DNA from: Ruminococcaceae bacterium UBA3753
GTDB lineage: Bacteria > Bacillota > Clostridia > Oscillospirales > Acutalibacteraceae
Direction of reading: 5' to 3'
NCBI GenBank assembly: GCA_002372375.1
Contig: DFGJ01000037.1
Location: 1-64,000, forward strand
DNA length: 64,000 nucleotides
Below are positions 39,196 to 49,600 of this stretch, piece after piece. How positions within the stretch are numbered: the first letter of the stretch is position 1; every line of letters starts with the position of its first letter. The notes beneath the pieces are model-generated. The model did not search any database. It was not told the origin of the DNA and worked only from the letters and a program-made list of their open reading frames with translations. The position numbers and the translations under genes are program-made.

Positions 39196-40368
39196 CTAAC
39201 TTATAACAATGGGATCTTTCTCTGCTATGTTTTTAATACACTCATATATTCTAGTTAACACAAACTTATCGTTACTTAATTTTTCGCAATCTTCGTATTT
39301 TAAAACTTGAACTCCTTCTAGCTCTAAATTTTCCCGTCTTCTAATATTTGCATCAGCCCGTTTTTTTGCTTCTTCTTTCCCTAGCCAAGTACGTTTTTTG
39401 TCGTATTTGTACCATACTTCTGAGCTTATTTTTAACGGAAGCCGCGTTCCAAAAAGATAAAAGTCTCTAGACCGGAATTCACATTTAAAGTTTCCTTTTG
39501 GAACAGGAACTAGGGTCAAAGGTACATTTCTGGTAAAAAATTTAAGACTAGATCTTTTTACCTTTTTATTAGTTTTTATCTCGTCTATACAGTCTATGTC
39601 AATTTCCTCTCTTATAACTTTTTTTAGTTTTGCAAAGATTTTTGCCTCAGCATGGCAGATCTCACTTTCTCCGAATGCATTTTCAAGTACTCCGTTTACA
39701 AGGATCTGACCTTTAGTAACAGCATCCCCAATTTTTACCTCCGGATTTCCCTTATAGACCTCCAGTCTTACTATTTGAGCATCACTATTTGCCTTTATAT
39801 TGCACGGCGACTCGTCCTTAACTATTTCAGGGGCTTCTACTTTTTCTTTTATTTCTATTTGAACTTTGCTTCCAATTAAATTAACAGATGCCCAAGAAAT
39901 CCCCGGTATTTCATCTAAAATATAGTTTTCGACCATATTTGGATCTATGTATCTTTTAAGAACTCCATTTTTTACACCTATATTTTCGACCAATCTTAAA
40001 ACTTCTTCTTCGCTTATACTTTTGTTACCTAAAACACTTACATCCCACACAAAAAATGATAAAAAAATCTGTATAAAAAAAAAGATTATAATTCCTAAAA
40101 ATAGACCATACCTTTTCCTATACTTTCTTAATATTACCGGCAAACCTGACTCTTCTTTTACTTCAATTTCTACTCTAGTTATTTTTGCTATTCCAACTAA
40201 TGCTCTATACTCTGTTGCAAGACTAGAACACGAAAATGAATTTTCTCCTCTTTCAATGTTAAAAAGAGAAATTCCCCTCACCGCGCTTAAATTTATAAAG
40301 CGTTCCAAAAATTTTCCATTTACTGAAAATGTTACATATCCTAAAAGAAATCGTACCAACCTCAGCAT
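39196..40368 (-). CDS. yqfD: Sporulation protein YqfD
   Basis: 390 residues. YqfD is a membrane protein of endospore formers, needed for efficient sporulation and expressed in the mother cell. Here one strong transmembrane helix (about 90-113, LGIIIFFFIQIFLSFFVWDV) is followed by WDVSVLGNKSISEEEVL and the long outer domain with GISWASVNLIGSKVQIEI, typical of the family. The C-terminal end KLSNDKFVLTRIYECIKNIAE is also familiar. In most clostridia it directly follows yqfC; here a broken hydrolase gene and about 1.6 kb lie between. Confidence 0.9.
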   Translation of the reverse strand: MLRLVRFLLGYVTFSVNGKFLERFINLSAVRGISLFNIERGENSFSCSSLATEYRALVGIAKITRVEIEVKEESGLPVILRKYRKRYGLFLGIIIFFFIQIFLSFFVWDVSVLGNKSISEEEVLRLVENIGVKNGVLKRYIDPNMVENYILDEIPGISWASVNLIGSKVQIEIKEKVEAPEIVKDESPCNIKANSDAQIVRLEVYKGNPEVKIGDAVTKGQILVNGVLENAFGESEICHAEAKIFAKLKKVIREEIDIDCIDEIKTNKKVKRSSLKFFTRNVPLTLVPVPKGNFKCEFRSRDFYLFGTRLPLKISSEVWYKYDKKRTWLGKEEAKKRADANIRRRENLELEGVQVLKYEDCEKLSNDKFVLTRIYECIKNIAEKDPIVIS

Positions 40369-40750
40369 ATAGTCACGTTACCTTTTTTACTAAACTATAT
40401 GCTAATTTTGATTCCGTAATTCTTTTATTAAAAAATATAGAAAGAATAAACTAAGCCAAAACAAAAATTTATAAATCATACGACAGTATGCTGCACGCGC
40501 CTACATCAACAAAAAACAAAACACTCGGATCCAGTATTACACACGAATAGAACCAATAATTACTTGTTTTTATTTCTCCTAATCTCAGAGCCGCATATAC
40601 TATTTCAACAGACCACACTAATCAAGCAATACTGGTAAAGGCAAACAAAACTGTGTATTTTCAACACACAGTAATCATAAAAACAACAAATCTAAACTAA
40701 GAATTTTAAAATTTACCGGCAAAAATTCTAAGACATGCTACCTCTAGCAC
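40369..40750. other. Gap of about 380 bp without a supported gene
   Basis: AT-rich sequence between yqfD and the broken hydrolase. Nothing recognisable. Confidence 0.45.
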
Positions 40751-41901
40751 CTACTTACGCTTCCCAAGCTTTTTAATATAATCAACATAGTTTAGGAAAG
40801 TCGAACTCTCTTTATTATTAGTATATCCAAACATACTATCCAAATCATTATGGTCACAATTTTTCTTTATATTCACTGTCATATTTTTGAAACCTATCTT
40901 ATTTAGTTTTTCGTGCAACTTAGTTTTTTCACGGGAAAGTACATCCACAGAATCTCCACTACACAAAAATATAGGAATGCGCTTATTACTTACCATTCTA
41001 AAGTTTTCTTCAGTATTCAGGCCAGACATACTCACCAGCCTTGCAATTGCACCCAAAATTCTACATGAAAATTTCGAAGCGGCACTGTACAAGTTGTCCA
41101 TAGGGCTTGCTAAAATGATTCCGCCTAATTTTTCCCCTTTACTAGAAGCATACGCTAAAACGTGTGAAGAAACTGCTCCACCTAAAGAATGAGCATAAAG
41201 AATTATATTCTCAGGTTCAAAAAATTTCCTAACATACCTGTACATTTTTTCACCGTCCTCGTACACCGTTTTCTCAGACATCATAAACCTAGATATACCT
41301 TCGCTGTTACCATATCCCCTGTAGTCTATGTCTACTAAAGTAGCTCCCCTATTCAAAGCTCATAAAAAAAGGCCTATAATAACCATACTCTACCCAGCTC
41401 CCGACACTAAAATTACCTGGGCCAAATACGAGAACACACTTGCCGTCTAATTCATAACTCTCTGGACTTTTTAACTTGACTTTTCGACCATGCAAATTCC
41501 CCAGACTAATATGTCGGGACTCTACTTTCTTAGTATCATGATCCTCCATTGAAGGACGCGGTCCCCAGTCACCAACAAAAATAAGACTATTTGCCAAGAA
41601 CCTACGGCCTTGTTAAAGCAGCAAGAGTCGAACCGACGACTACAGCAGCATTTTTGAGAATTACTGCACCACTTTTTGATTTAACATTCTTATCAACTTT
41701 ATTTTTTCCCTCCAGCACTGTATTTTTCTTAATATCTTCATCATTAAATCTTTCCCCTAAAAGCGTATTTTCTTTAATAACTTCAGTGCTAATCTTTGCT
41801 TTATTAAGTTCACTATCATTATCTTTTGATGCAAAAGCCGCACCACTGTTAATTAACAATATGCTCCCCATCGCAGCCGACAGCGACTTCTTAAAACACA
41901 T
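40751..41901 (-). pseudogene. Exported alpha/beta hydrolase gene with two frameshifts
   Basis: Three frames join to one protein of about 380 residues. From ATG 41901 (AAGGG upstream) come a signal peptide (MCFKKSLSAAMGSILLINSGAAFA), an acidic linker and a hydrophobic segment (AVILKNAAVVVGSTLAAL). The frame changes near 41610. The middle part reads LIFVGDWGPRPS and VLVFGPGNFS. A second shift near 41358-41365 leads to VDIDYRGYGNSEG, the nucleophile elbow YAHSLGG, an acid near IPIFLCSGDSVD and a histidine in NCDHND. The architecture of signal peptide, linker, hydrophobic helix and enzyme domain is the same as in the phosphatases at 11.8-16 kb. The gene is inactive as read, or sequencing errors exist. 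Confidence 0.8.
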
Positions 41902-42333
41902 TGATAATTTCCCTTCACAACAAAAGCAACTAAAACACACAGCTATATTGTATCATAACAATGTATTTTTCACAATAAAGATTTGTAAAGCTGGGTACCA
42001 CATAGATTCTTAACTCTTTAACAGTTTTTAAAATCAATATTTTCTTGCATTTTCTAAACATTAATAGTTTTATTTACTTTATTTTTAACATTTCCTTAAA
42101 ATATTCATAATTAATTTATACTAAAAAGTAGCAATTTCATTTACACAAAGAAGTAGAATATATAAAACTTAAGTATTTTAAACATGCACTACAAAAAAAT
42201 GGAAGCAATGCCTTCAAAAAGTTTTATAAAATAGTTTTTAAAAACTCGAATTTACTCTACTCCCAAAATACGATATGTCTTATAAAAAACATTTAAAGCA
42301 TAAAGGTTATAACTTAAAAATTATATTGTCCTA
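41902..42333. other. Gap of about 430 bp without a supported gene
   Basis: Very AT-rich DNA between the broken hydrolase and yqfC, interrupting what is usually a tight operon. Confidence 0.45.
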
Positions 42334-42648
42334 CTAAACACTAAATTCAACAGATGTGACAAATCCCGTTATTATCAAAGAATCCTCGGTTAAACACTTT
42401 ATAGATAGTCTTCTGCCACAAAACACTGTAATCATATTTTGCATATTGAGCTTAACTATATTTTCCTCATACTGCAAAATGCCTTTACAGCCTTCCACTA
42501 TAATCTCTTTGTTAGAATTCATCTCGTAGTGAGTTTGATCTCTGATAATATCTAGTGGTATATCTGTTTTTTTAGCAATTTTACACAAATTACTAACTAT
42601 ACTCTTTTTTTCACACTTTTTGGACCTTTTAAAAAACATTAGCAACAT
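42334..42648 (-). CDS. yqfC: Sporulation protein YqfC
   Basis: 104 residues, typical for YqfC, a small protein of endospore formers usually encoded just before yqfD. The family pattern is visible: IPLDIIRDQTHYEMNSNKEIIVEGCKGILQYEEN, then LNMQNMITVFCGRRLSIKCL and ITGFVTSVEF at the end (each cited in short form of a continuous sequence). There is no membrane helix or enzyme motif. It resembles the short beta-rich YabP/YqfC family. The start may be ATG 42648 or the internal ATG 42639. Confidence 0.9.
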   Translation of the reverse strand: MLLMFFKRSKKCEKKSIVSNLCKIAKKTDIPLDIIRDQTHYEMNSNKEIIVEGCKGILQYEENIVKLNMQNMITVFCGRRLSIKCLTEDSLIITGFVTSVEFSV

Positions 42649-42873
42649 CCACCTATAATTATTATATCATTTTACTTTAAATTATCTCATTTACCGTTAA
42701 TATCAGAACTGAATTAAGAGTCGAGTCATACATTCCTTACTTTTTGCGTTTTGAAAACTTCCTTAACCTGATTCCCACTTTTTATATCTTAAATTTATTA
42801 AATGATTTTCGTAACATCACTTTATTAATAAGATAACTACATCTTTCATATATATTACTATTAGGTGGACAAA

Positions 42874-44013
42874 ATGTTTAAACTGATAAAACTAAAAAGT
42901 TATAAAACTCTCTTTTTTACAGTAGTAACATCTCTTTGCTTTTCTTCCTTATTCATTTTTCAAAGTAGTATATCTTCTGGCATAAAAAAAGGATTTCTTT
43001 TTTGCACAAACCTACTTATACCATCTTTATTTTTATTCATGGTTTTTTCCGAAACGGTATTAAACATTACAGCAAAAAGCAAAACATCAGATCTGCTCAG
43101 CAAAATAACTACAAAACTCTTTAATCTACCGGGATCCTGTGCACTGGCTATTTTAATAGGTCTTTTAGGTGGATATCCCTCTGGAGCCGTTAATATAAAA
43201 GTTTTACTTGAAAAGAACAAAATAACAAAAAAACAAGCAGAGTATATGTGTTATTTTTTAGTTGGAGCTGGTCCCGCATTTATTGTAAACGTAATAGGAA
43301 CATCTTTTTTCGGTAATCGAAGACTAGGAGTTCTCATTTTTTTTGCACAATTCTTAGCATCAATAATTTTGGGGATAATACTCGCAAAATTTTCGTTATA
43401 CAAGAAAGAAGCACATATAGAAAAAAAAAATAACACTAAAACAGTTCCACAAAAAAACTTAATAAAAATCTTTATAAACTCCGTCAATAAAACATCTAAA
43501 AATCTTTTTTATATGTGTTCTTTTGTTGTACTGTTTTCCGCTACACTAAGTGTTTTACAAAAAATTCTAGAAAATAATTTAATCGTTGGCGTATTAAATA
43601 TGTTAAAGGTAAGTAAAGACTTTGTTATCAGCATTATTTCACTATTGTTCGAGGTAACTAATGGATGCAGTCTTAGTGCAGAACAACATTTGCCAATATA
43701 CTTTATAATCTTTGCTGTTTCTTGGGCCGGAATAAGTGTTCATATGCAAATCTTTTATATTCTACGAGGCCTTGATTTTTCTAAACTTAAATTCACATTT
43801 TTTAGACTTATACATGGTACCATAGCCACCGTATTATTCTATGTATTCCTGCTACTTTCAAATGACACCCATCAAACTATTGCAAACGTAAAAGTTTACA
43901 ATGTTTACGCGTCGTCTTTTAAATTTGCTCCCGCTAGCATTTCCCTAATAATTATGTGCATTTGCTTTATATCAGAAATAACTGAAAGAATTTATAAATT
44001 TAAAACAGACTAA
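42874..44013 (+). CDS. ylbJ: Sporulation integral membrane protein YlbJ
   Basis: About 379 residues with eight or so hydrophobic helices. The sequence LLIPSLFLFMVFSE near the start, GLLGGYPSGA near residue 105 and FLVGAGPAFIVNVIG are family hallmarks. YlbJ acts in the mother cell in formation of the spore, and it belongs to the nucleoside-recognition/Gate domain group together with SpmA and SpmB. I choose ATG 42874, six bases after AGGTGG; a GTG at 42865 lies inside that site. Divergently transcribed from yqfC. Confidence 0.93.
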   Translation: MFKLIKLKSYKTLFFTVVTSLCFSSLFIFQSSISSGIKKGFLFCTNLLIPSLFLFMVFSETVLNITAKSKTSDLLSKITTKLFNLPGSCALAILIGLLGGYPSGAVNIKVLLEKNKITKKQAEYMCYFLVGAGPAFIVNVIGTSFFGNRRLGVLIFFAQFLASIILGIILAKFSLYKKEAHIEKKNNTKTVPQKNLIKIFINSVNKTSKNLFYMCSFVVLFSATLSVLQKILENNLIVGVLNMLKVSKDFVISIISLLFEVTNGCSLSAEQHLPIYFIIFAVSWAGISVHMQIFYILRGLDFSKLKFTFFRLIHGTIATVLFYVFLLLSNDTHQTIANVKVYNVYASSFKFAPASISLIIMCICFISEITERIYKFKTD

Positions 44014-44181
44014 ATGCTCAACAAATCGGAACTATCTAGAGAGATTCTTTCCCGCCTTTGAGTTTTGTGCTCTAACATATATATCCTAATCTTGTACCAT
44101 CAGTACACATATCTAGTCGCAGCACCCCAGTCGGTCATGTGCAAAAAATAGACTATATAAACAAGATGAATTAAACCCTTC

Positions 44182-44424
44182 TCATCTTTTCTCCATTTCT
44201 CTTAAGCAAGACTTACATACGCACCTACCCTTGAATTCCGTAAGTCCATCTTCACTTTTACAAAAAACACATGATTTTTGATACTTTCTTAGTACTATTT
44301 TGTCTTCATCCAAAAATATTTCCAAAAAGTCTCTAGGATTTATTCCCAAAGTTTTCCTCAACTCTATGGGAAGAACAATCCTTCCCAATCCATCAACAGG
44401 TCTAACAATACCAGTCGCTTTCAT
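44182..44424 (-). CDS. AbrB/SpoVT-type transcription regulator with a C-terminal zinc-ribbon-like end
   Basis: 80 residues from ATG 44424, preceded by GAGGTC; an ATG at 44442 would overlap that site. The N-terminal MKATGIVRPVDGLGRIVLPI is the swapped-hairpin DNA-binding fold of AbrB, SpoVT and Abh, regulators of the transition to stationary phase and sporulation. The last 30 residues hold CVFCKSE...CVCKSC, a four-cysteine pattern likely binding zinc, common in clostridial members. It lies between ylbJ and spmA. Confidence 0.92.
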   Translation of the reverse strand: MKATGIVRPVDGLGRIVLPIELRKTLGINPRDFLEIFLDEDKIVLRKYQKSCVFCKSEDGLTEFKGRCVCKSCLREMEKR

Positions 44425-44640
44425 ATAATAAAAAGACCTCATTTATTTCTTTATCTATTTGCTCTATTGCTGTATTTATAGCGCTAAAGAAATCTAAAGT
44501 CAATTATTCAAAATAAATAAAAAAACTAAAAATTAAAATGTAAAAATTTACCAGGCATCTTTTTTAAACAAAATTTGCTTTTTTTATGTAACTAATCTAT
44601 TCTTAAAGTACGTTTTATCTACAATTTCAGGGGTATTTTT

Positions 44641-45267
44641 GTGGTAAATTATTTGTGGTCTTCTTTGATGTTAATAAGCATATTGTGCAGCTTTTTTACA
44701 GGTAGGATAAACCTTACATGTGAGGCTATTCTAACAGGTGCAAAAACCAGTATAGATTTCTTGATCTCAATTGCTGGAATCATGGCAGTCTGGACAGGGA
44801 TCCTAAAAATTGCCCAAGAAAGTAAAGTTACAAATTTAATCGGTAAATTTTTAAAGCCGTTGATAAACTTACTGTTTCCGAGCATTTGTAAAAATGAAAC
44901 CGTAAAAAATTCCGTTTGTCTAACACTTTCAGCTAATTTTTTAGGACTCAGCAACGCTGCTACGCCATTTGCAATATCTACAATTAAAAATGTAGAAAAA
45001 TCTAATATAGACCAAAAAGAAAAGTATAGAGTTGTAAATACATTTATAATACTGAGCATCGCTAGCATACAACTTATGCCCAGTTTACTTATGTCTTTAC
45101 GGCAGAAATATGGTTCTGCTTCACCTTTTGGTATCCTTCCAATTATCTGGATCGTCTCGCTTACATCCACAGTTGTGGGTCTGCTTGCTATCAATACTGG
45201 TAATCTTTGTACAAACTTTGTCCGTAAATTATTAACTCGATCGAAAAGTGTGGTAAAGAGTAAATAA
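44641..45267 (+). CDS. spmA: Spore maturation protein A
   Basis: 208 residues, several membrane helices. LTCEAILTGAKTSIDFLISI, MAVWTGILKIAQESK and FLGLSNAATPFAI are typical of the Gate/nucleoside-recognition domain in SpmA. With SpmB it is needed for dehydration of the spore core. GTG start with AGGGG upstream. Usually spmA and spmB overlap or touch; here 445 bases and a terminator lie between. Confidence 0.94.
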   Translation: MVNYLWSSLMLISILCSFFTGRINLTCEAILTGAKTSIDFLISIAGIMAVWTGILKIAQESKVTNLIGKFLKPLINLLFPSICKNETVKNSVCLTLSANFLGLSNAATPFAISTIKNVEKSNIDQKEKYRVVNTFIILSIASIQLMPSLLMSLRQKYGSASPFGILPIIWIVSLTSTVVGLLAINTGNLCTNFVRKLLTRSKSVVKSK

Positions 45268-45712
45268 CAAGTAAACAAAATTATTAAACCGTGTTCACTA
45301 TCCTAATGAATTATAACAGATAGAAGAGTTGTATTTTAGATTTAATTAAGAAAGAGGGAAAAGGGTTAAACATGGCAAATGAAAATCTTAGAATAATAAT
45401 TTAACTGCACAATAAAAATAGCAAATCGGGGTTTCTGAGTAGTTTAGAATTTGTTTTAAGAAGCATTAAACTTAACTACTTTTAAGTTTTTTATCGCGTG
45501 TCAACTTATACACTTTTATAGAATACCGTTTTATTATGAAAAGCTTTGTGTTAGAGTGCATAGTATAAAATACAGACGAATAATTCATTGCATATTCCGG
45601 TGTATTCTTAAAAATACACTTACTTGTTCGTGCCGCATTTCTTTTAACTCGATAGCATAAATATTAGCACCAAACAAAAATATTACTAAAAAATAAAACG
45701 CAAAAAAATTTT
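45268..45712 (+). terminator. spmA-spmB gap with a rho-independent terminator at 45468-45494
   Basis: AAACTTAA (45468-45475), loop CTACTT, TTAAGTTT (45482-45489), then TTTTA. The stem is AT-only and so weak, but perfect over eight pairs. No ORF is supported in the remaining gap. Confidence 0.5.
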
Positions 45713-46228
45713 ATGAACTCTTTAGCCTCTTATATTACACTATTTGCAGTACTGTTAATAATACTCTCGGGCCTTTTAAAAAAAAGATCCATCTTTGACG
45801 ACTTCACTAAAGGTGCGAAAGAAGGTTTACTAACAACTTTCTCGATTGCACCGACAGTGGTTGCTTTGTTAACCTCGATAGCTATGTTCAAATCCTCAGG
45901 AGCTATGGACTTGTTTATACAACTATTGAGTCCTTTAACTAACGTTTTTAACATACCAAAAGAACTTATTCCAATAATGCTGATAAAACCGCTTTCTGGC
46001 AGCAGCTCACTAGCTTTACTAGACTCAATCTTTAAAGACTTTGGTCCGGATTCATTCATCGGCAAGGCTGCTAGTGTAATAATGGGGTCTACAGAAACCA
46101 CATTCTATATATTAACTGTCTATTTAGCCAGTAGCAAACTTAAGGTCAGTAAAAAAGTTTTGTTTGCTGCCATTATTGCAAATGTATTTGGTTTCTTATT
46201 TGGGACTTTTCTTCTAAAAATTATATAA
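45713..46228 (+). CDS. spmB: Spore maturation protein B
   Basis: 171 residues, normal for SpmB, with four membrane helices. The core FTKGAKEGLLTTFSIAP, then LIPIMLIKPLSGSSS and IMGSTETTFYILTVY are family signatures. It acts with SpmA during spore maturation. ATG 45713 has no strong Shine-Dalgarno sequence. The gene is intact. Confidence 0.95.
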   Translation: MNSLASYITLFAVLLIILSGLLKKRSIFDDFTKGAKEGLLTTFSIAPTVVALLTSIAMFKSSGAMDLFIQLLSPLTNVFNIPKELIPIMLIKPLSGSSSLALLDSIFKDFGPDSFIGKAASVIMGSTETTFYILTVYLASSKLKVSKKVLFAAIIANVFGFLFGTFLLKII

Positions 46229-46624
46229 AAAATATTTTACTACGATGAAGTATAAAAATTTCTATCACTTACTAATAATTTTGAGAGTATATTTTACTAA
46301 ATTTTAAATTTATACATAACTATAAGTGCACCCTTGTTTTTAAAATTTGCAAAGTCAGATCATTAACGCAAACTTTGCTATACGTAAGTTTTTTAGCAAA
46401 GGTTAAGTGTATATGTTTGCAAAATAATGTATTTAAAATAAAAACTATTTACTTTTTTGAAAAAATATGTTATTATACACTAAACACAAATGTACTCAAG
46501 AATAAATTAGCTAAATTTTTTTAAACGATGTTCTTTCAAATGACCAAAAACTTAAGCAATTTCTAAATTAAATAAGCAACAAAAGTTCAAAATTTAAGTT
46601 GTTTTTTATAGGAAGGGGGACCTT
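46229..46624. other. Upstream region of the giant-protein cluster
   Basis: About 400 bases of very AT-rich DNA with no ORF. A promoter is expected here, but several AT-rich matches exist and none stands out. The AGGAAGGGGGA directly before the next ATG is an exceptionally strong ribosome binding site. Confidence 0.45.
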
Positions 46625-49600
46625 ATGGAAAATAAAAATGAGAAAATACTAGATTTTTTTAAAAGCATTGAAGAAAGCGGAGAGGATATCAGAGAGAGAT
46701 TCCAAAAAATTGCCGATGAAATGGCTCAAGCTAAAAATGAAGAAGATGCAAAAAGTGCCGCAGAAAACTTTTTTAACGAGATAACCTCTTTTGCCAAAGA
46801 AAAAGGCTACAACATAACGAAAGAGGAATTTTTAGAGTTCTTTGAAAAGAAGGCCAAAGAGCTATCAGACGAAGATTTAGCAGGAGCAAGTGGGGGACTT
46901 GGTGGAGGAATTTTAGGACAGTTAGCTGTGGGCGCTGGAATAGTTGCAGGTGGCGCTGGCGGAGCGATGGTTGTTAACCACGTTGCTAATAGAATACAAA
47001 GCGAGTCCAACAGACCAGCATTAGTACAAACCGTAGACTATAATCAAAATAAAGGCATAAATTTGAGTCAATTAGATAAAGATGAAGATGAGCAAGAAGA
47101 CACTTATGACGTTGTGGAAGAACAAAATACCGAAGCGGAAGAAACGGAAGCAGCAAGTGAGTCAGAAAAAGATGCGGTTAGTTCACAAGAAGGCGCAGCG
47201 GCCACCACGGAAGAGATGCAAACTGAGGAAGACATTGGTACACAAAAGAGAAAAGGAGGTTTTTGGAGAAACGTAGTAAACAAAATAAAGAAGATTCCCC
47301 AAAAAATAATGGGACTGTTTGATGAGAATCATCAAGAAAATAAAAATGTGGAAGCAAAAGAAAACGTGGTAAACAACGAAAATAATGAAAACAAAGTGGA
47401 AGTAAAAAAGGAAGAGGTAAAAGATAAGATTAAGAATGAAGAACAAAAAGCAGAAAATAAGGATGAAAAGAAAGAAGAAGTAAAAAAGGAAGATGTGAAA
47501 GAAGAACAAATTGTAGAAAATAACGACGAAGAAAATAAGGAAAACCAGGAAAACAAAGAAAATAATATTCAAGTCAACGAAGAAAACAAAGAAGAAAAAA
47601 ACGAAGAAAATAATAAAGAAAACCGAGTCAACAAACAAGTAGAAAACAACCTAAACGAAGAAAAAATAAACGAAAACCAAGAAATCCAAGAAAACATAGA
47701 AAAAAATGAAAATAAAAATGAACTAAATAATGAGAATAACGAACAAAATTACAATATTTTAATTAAAGAACAAAACGAAGAAAACAACGAACAAGACCAA
47801 AACAACGAAAACAAAATGACTAGACTTTCGGCTCTAGCAAAAAGAGTTCTTTCTGAAAATAAAGGTAAAATAAAAGATGGTTCTAACATCGCAAAATTTT
47901 ATGAGTTTGCTATTAACGAAAGTGGAAAAGAATTCACTTTCTCAAGTGAGACAAAAGTTGAGATTAGCTTTGAAGATGTAAAAAGCCTGCTCAATAAAGC
48001 AAGTCTTAAGAAGTTGGATGGTATCAATACGTCAGATATAAAAGAAATTAAAATGTTTACTAGCTGGGGTAGTAAGGCAGCTGATGGCATAAGCTTTGGA
48101 TTTAATTTGTATAACGAAAGCGGAAAAAGTATCTTGAGCGACCTGTACTCAGATAAAATAAAAGCGGATGCCGAAGCAACAGACATATGCAAATTTTTGA
48201 ACGAAACAATGCTAAAGCAGAATGAAAATAAACTGGTATTTTCTGAAGGAAATTATCGATTTGGTACGGAACAAGAAGCTAAGGATATGAAAAAAACGGA
48301 ATCATACGAAAATAATGATGGATCATTACAAGAGTTATTTGGTTATAACGAAGAATTACATAAATTTGTGACCAACTTTTTAGCTGCGAAAGGCAGCCAA
48401 ACAAAAAAAGTCCAGTTTGGTACAGATCTTGAAGGTTTTTGGGATTTTTGTTCGAATAAAACTAATGATTCAGTAATTAAATATGCTGCTAACGTCACCG
48501 ACAGAATTACACTGAAAGATTTAATAGATGGAGATTGGGAAAATGGAAAACAACCGGCAGGCAACGAAACGATAGGGCAGATCACCATGGTGGTCGACAG
48601 TTTGCACACTAGTTTTAGTTTTACATTAAACACAGAACAGGGCAATTCATATTTGGTTACATTTAAAGCGCAGTGGAACAAAAACGCTAGAGATATTTGC
48701 GGGTTTATTAATGAAACACTTTTAAAAAATAAAGAAAAAAAGCTGGTATACAATGGTGATAAATATAAATTAGTTGGTAATACTGAATTCGAGGAAGAAT
48801 CTAAAAAAATGGACCAAGAAATAGATAAAAGAGTCGAAAAAGTAAATAGAATAAGAAACGGAAAAATTAATATCAAAGATCGTATAACAGCATATATCAA
48901 TAAATTAACAGAAAAATCAGTATTAAATACTGAAGCAAAAAAAAGTTTAGCTTCAAAAATTTTTAACGAAAAAGGGCAAGAACTCAGGGAAGCATGTGTT
49001 GACCAAGCGGATAACTTAGTCTGCGTTAAAGACAGAAAGAGTGCATTAAACAATATTGTTACTAATAAATTGGCTACAGATTATAAAACAGAAATTGATA
49101 ATCTTATTAAAGAGGCAGAGGAGAAGACGAGTAAACAAGAAAATCAAAATATAAATAAAGTAGAAGCCCATATAGAAGTCAATAAAAACGAACAAATCAA
49201 AGGCAATGAACAAACCAACATTCAGGAAAACATTGAACAAAACAAAGAAAACAACGACACCAAGGAAAAAAGAAACCTCAATGTGGACAACTTAGAAAAT
49301 AAAGACAAAGAGCTTAAAATTAAACAAGACAAAATTGATAACAACGAAGAACAAAACGAAGACCAAAATGAAAACGAAAAAAATGTAAGTGAGGAAAAAG
49401 TTGAGGAAAGCAATAATAGCCAAGTTTCAGTAGAACTGGTTAGCAATAGTATGAATAGTGGTTTGACAAATAGCTCCTTAAATGAATTAGGAATAAAAGG
49501 AGATATGAACTTAGACACCGTACAAAAATTTGATATCCCAGGATTTAATGGTACGTTAATAGATTCAAAATACGATGGAAGCAATCTATACCATGTTTTG

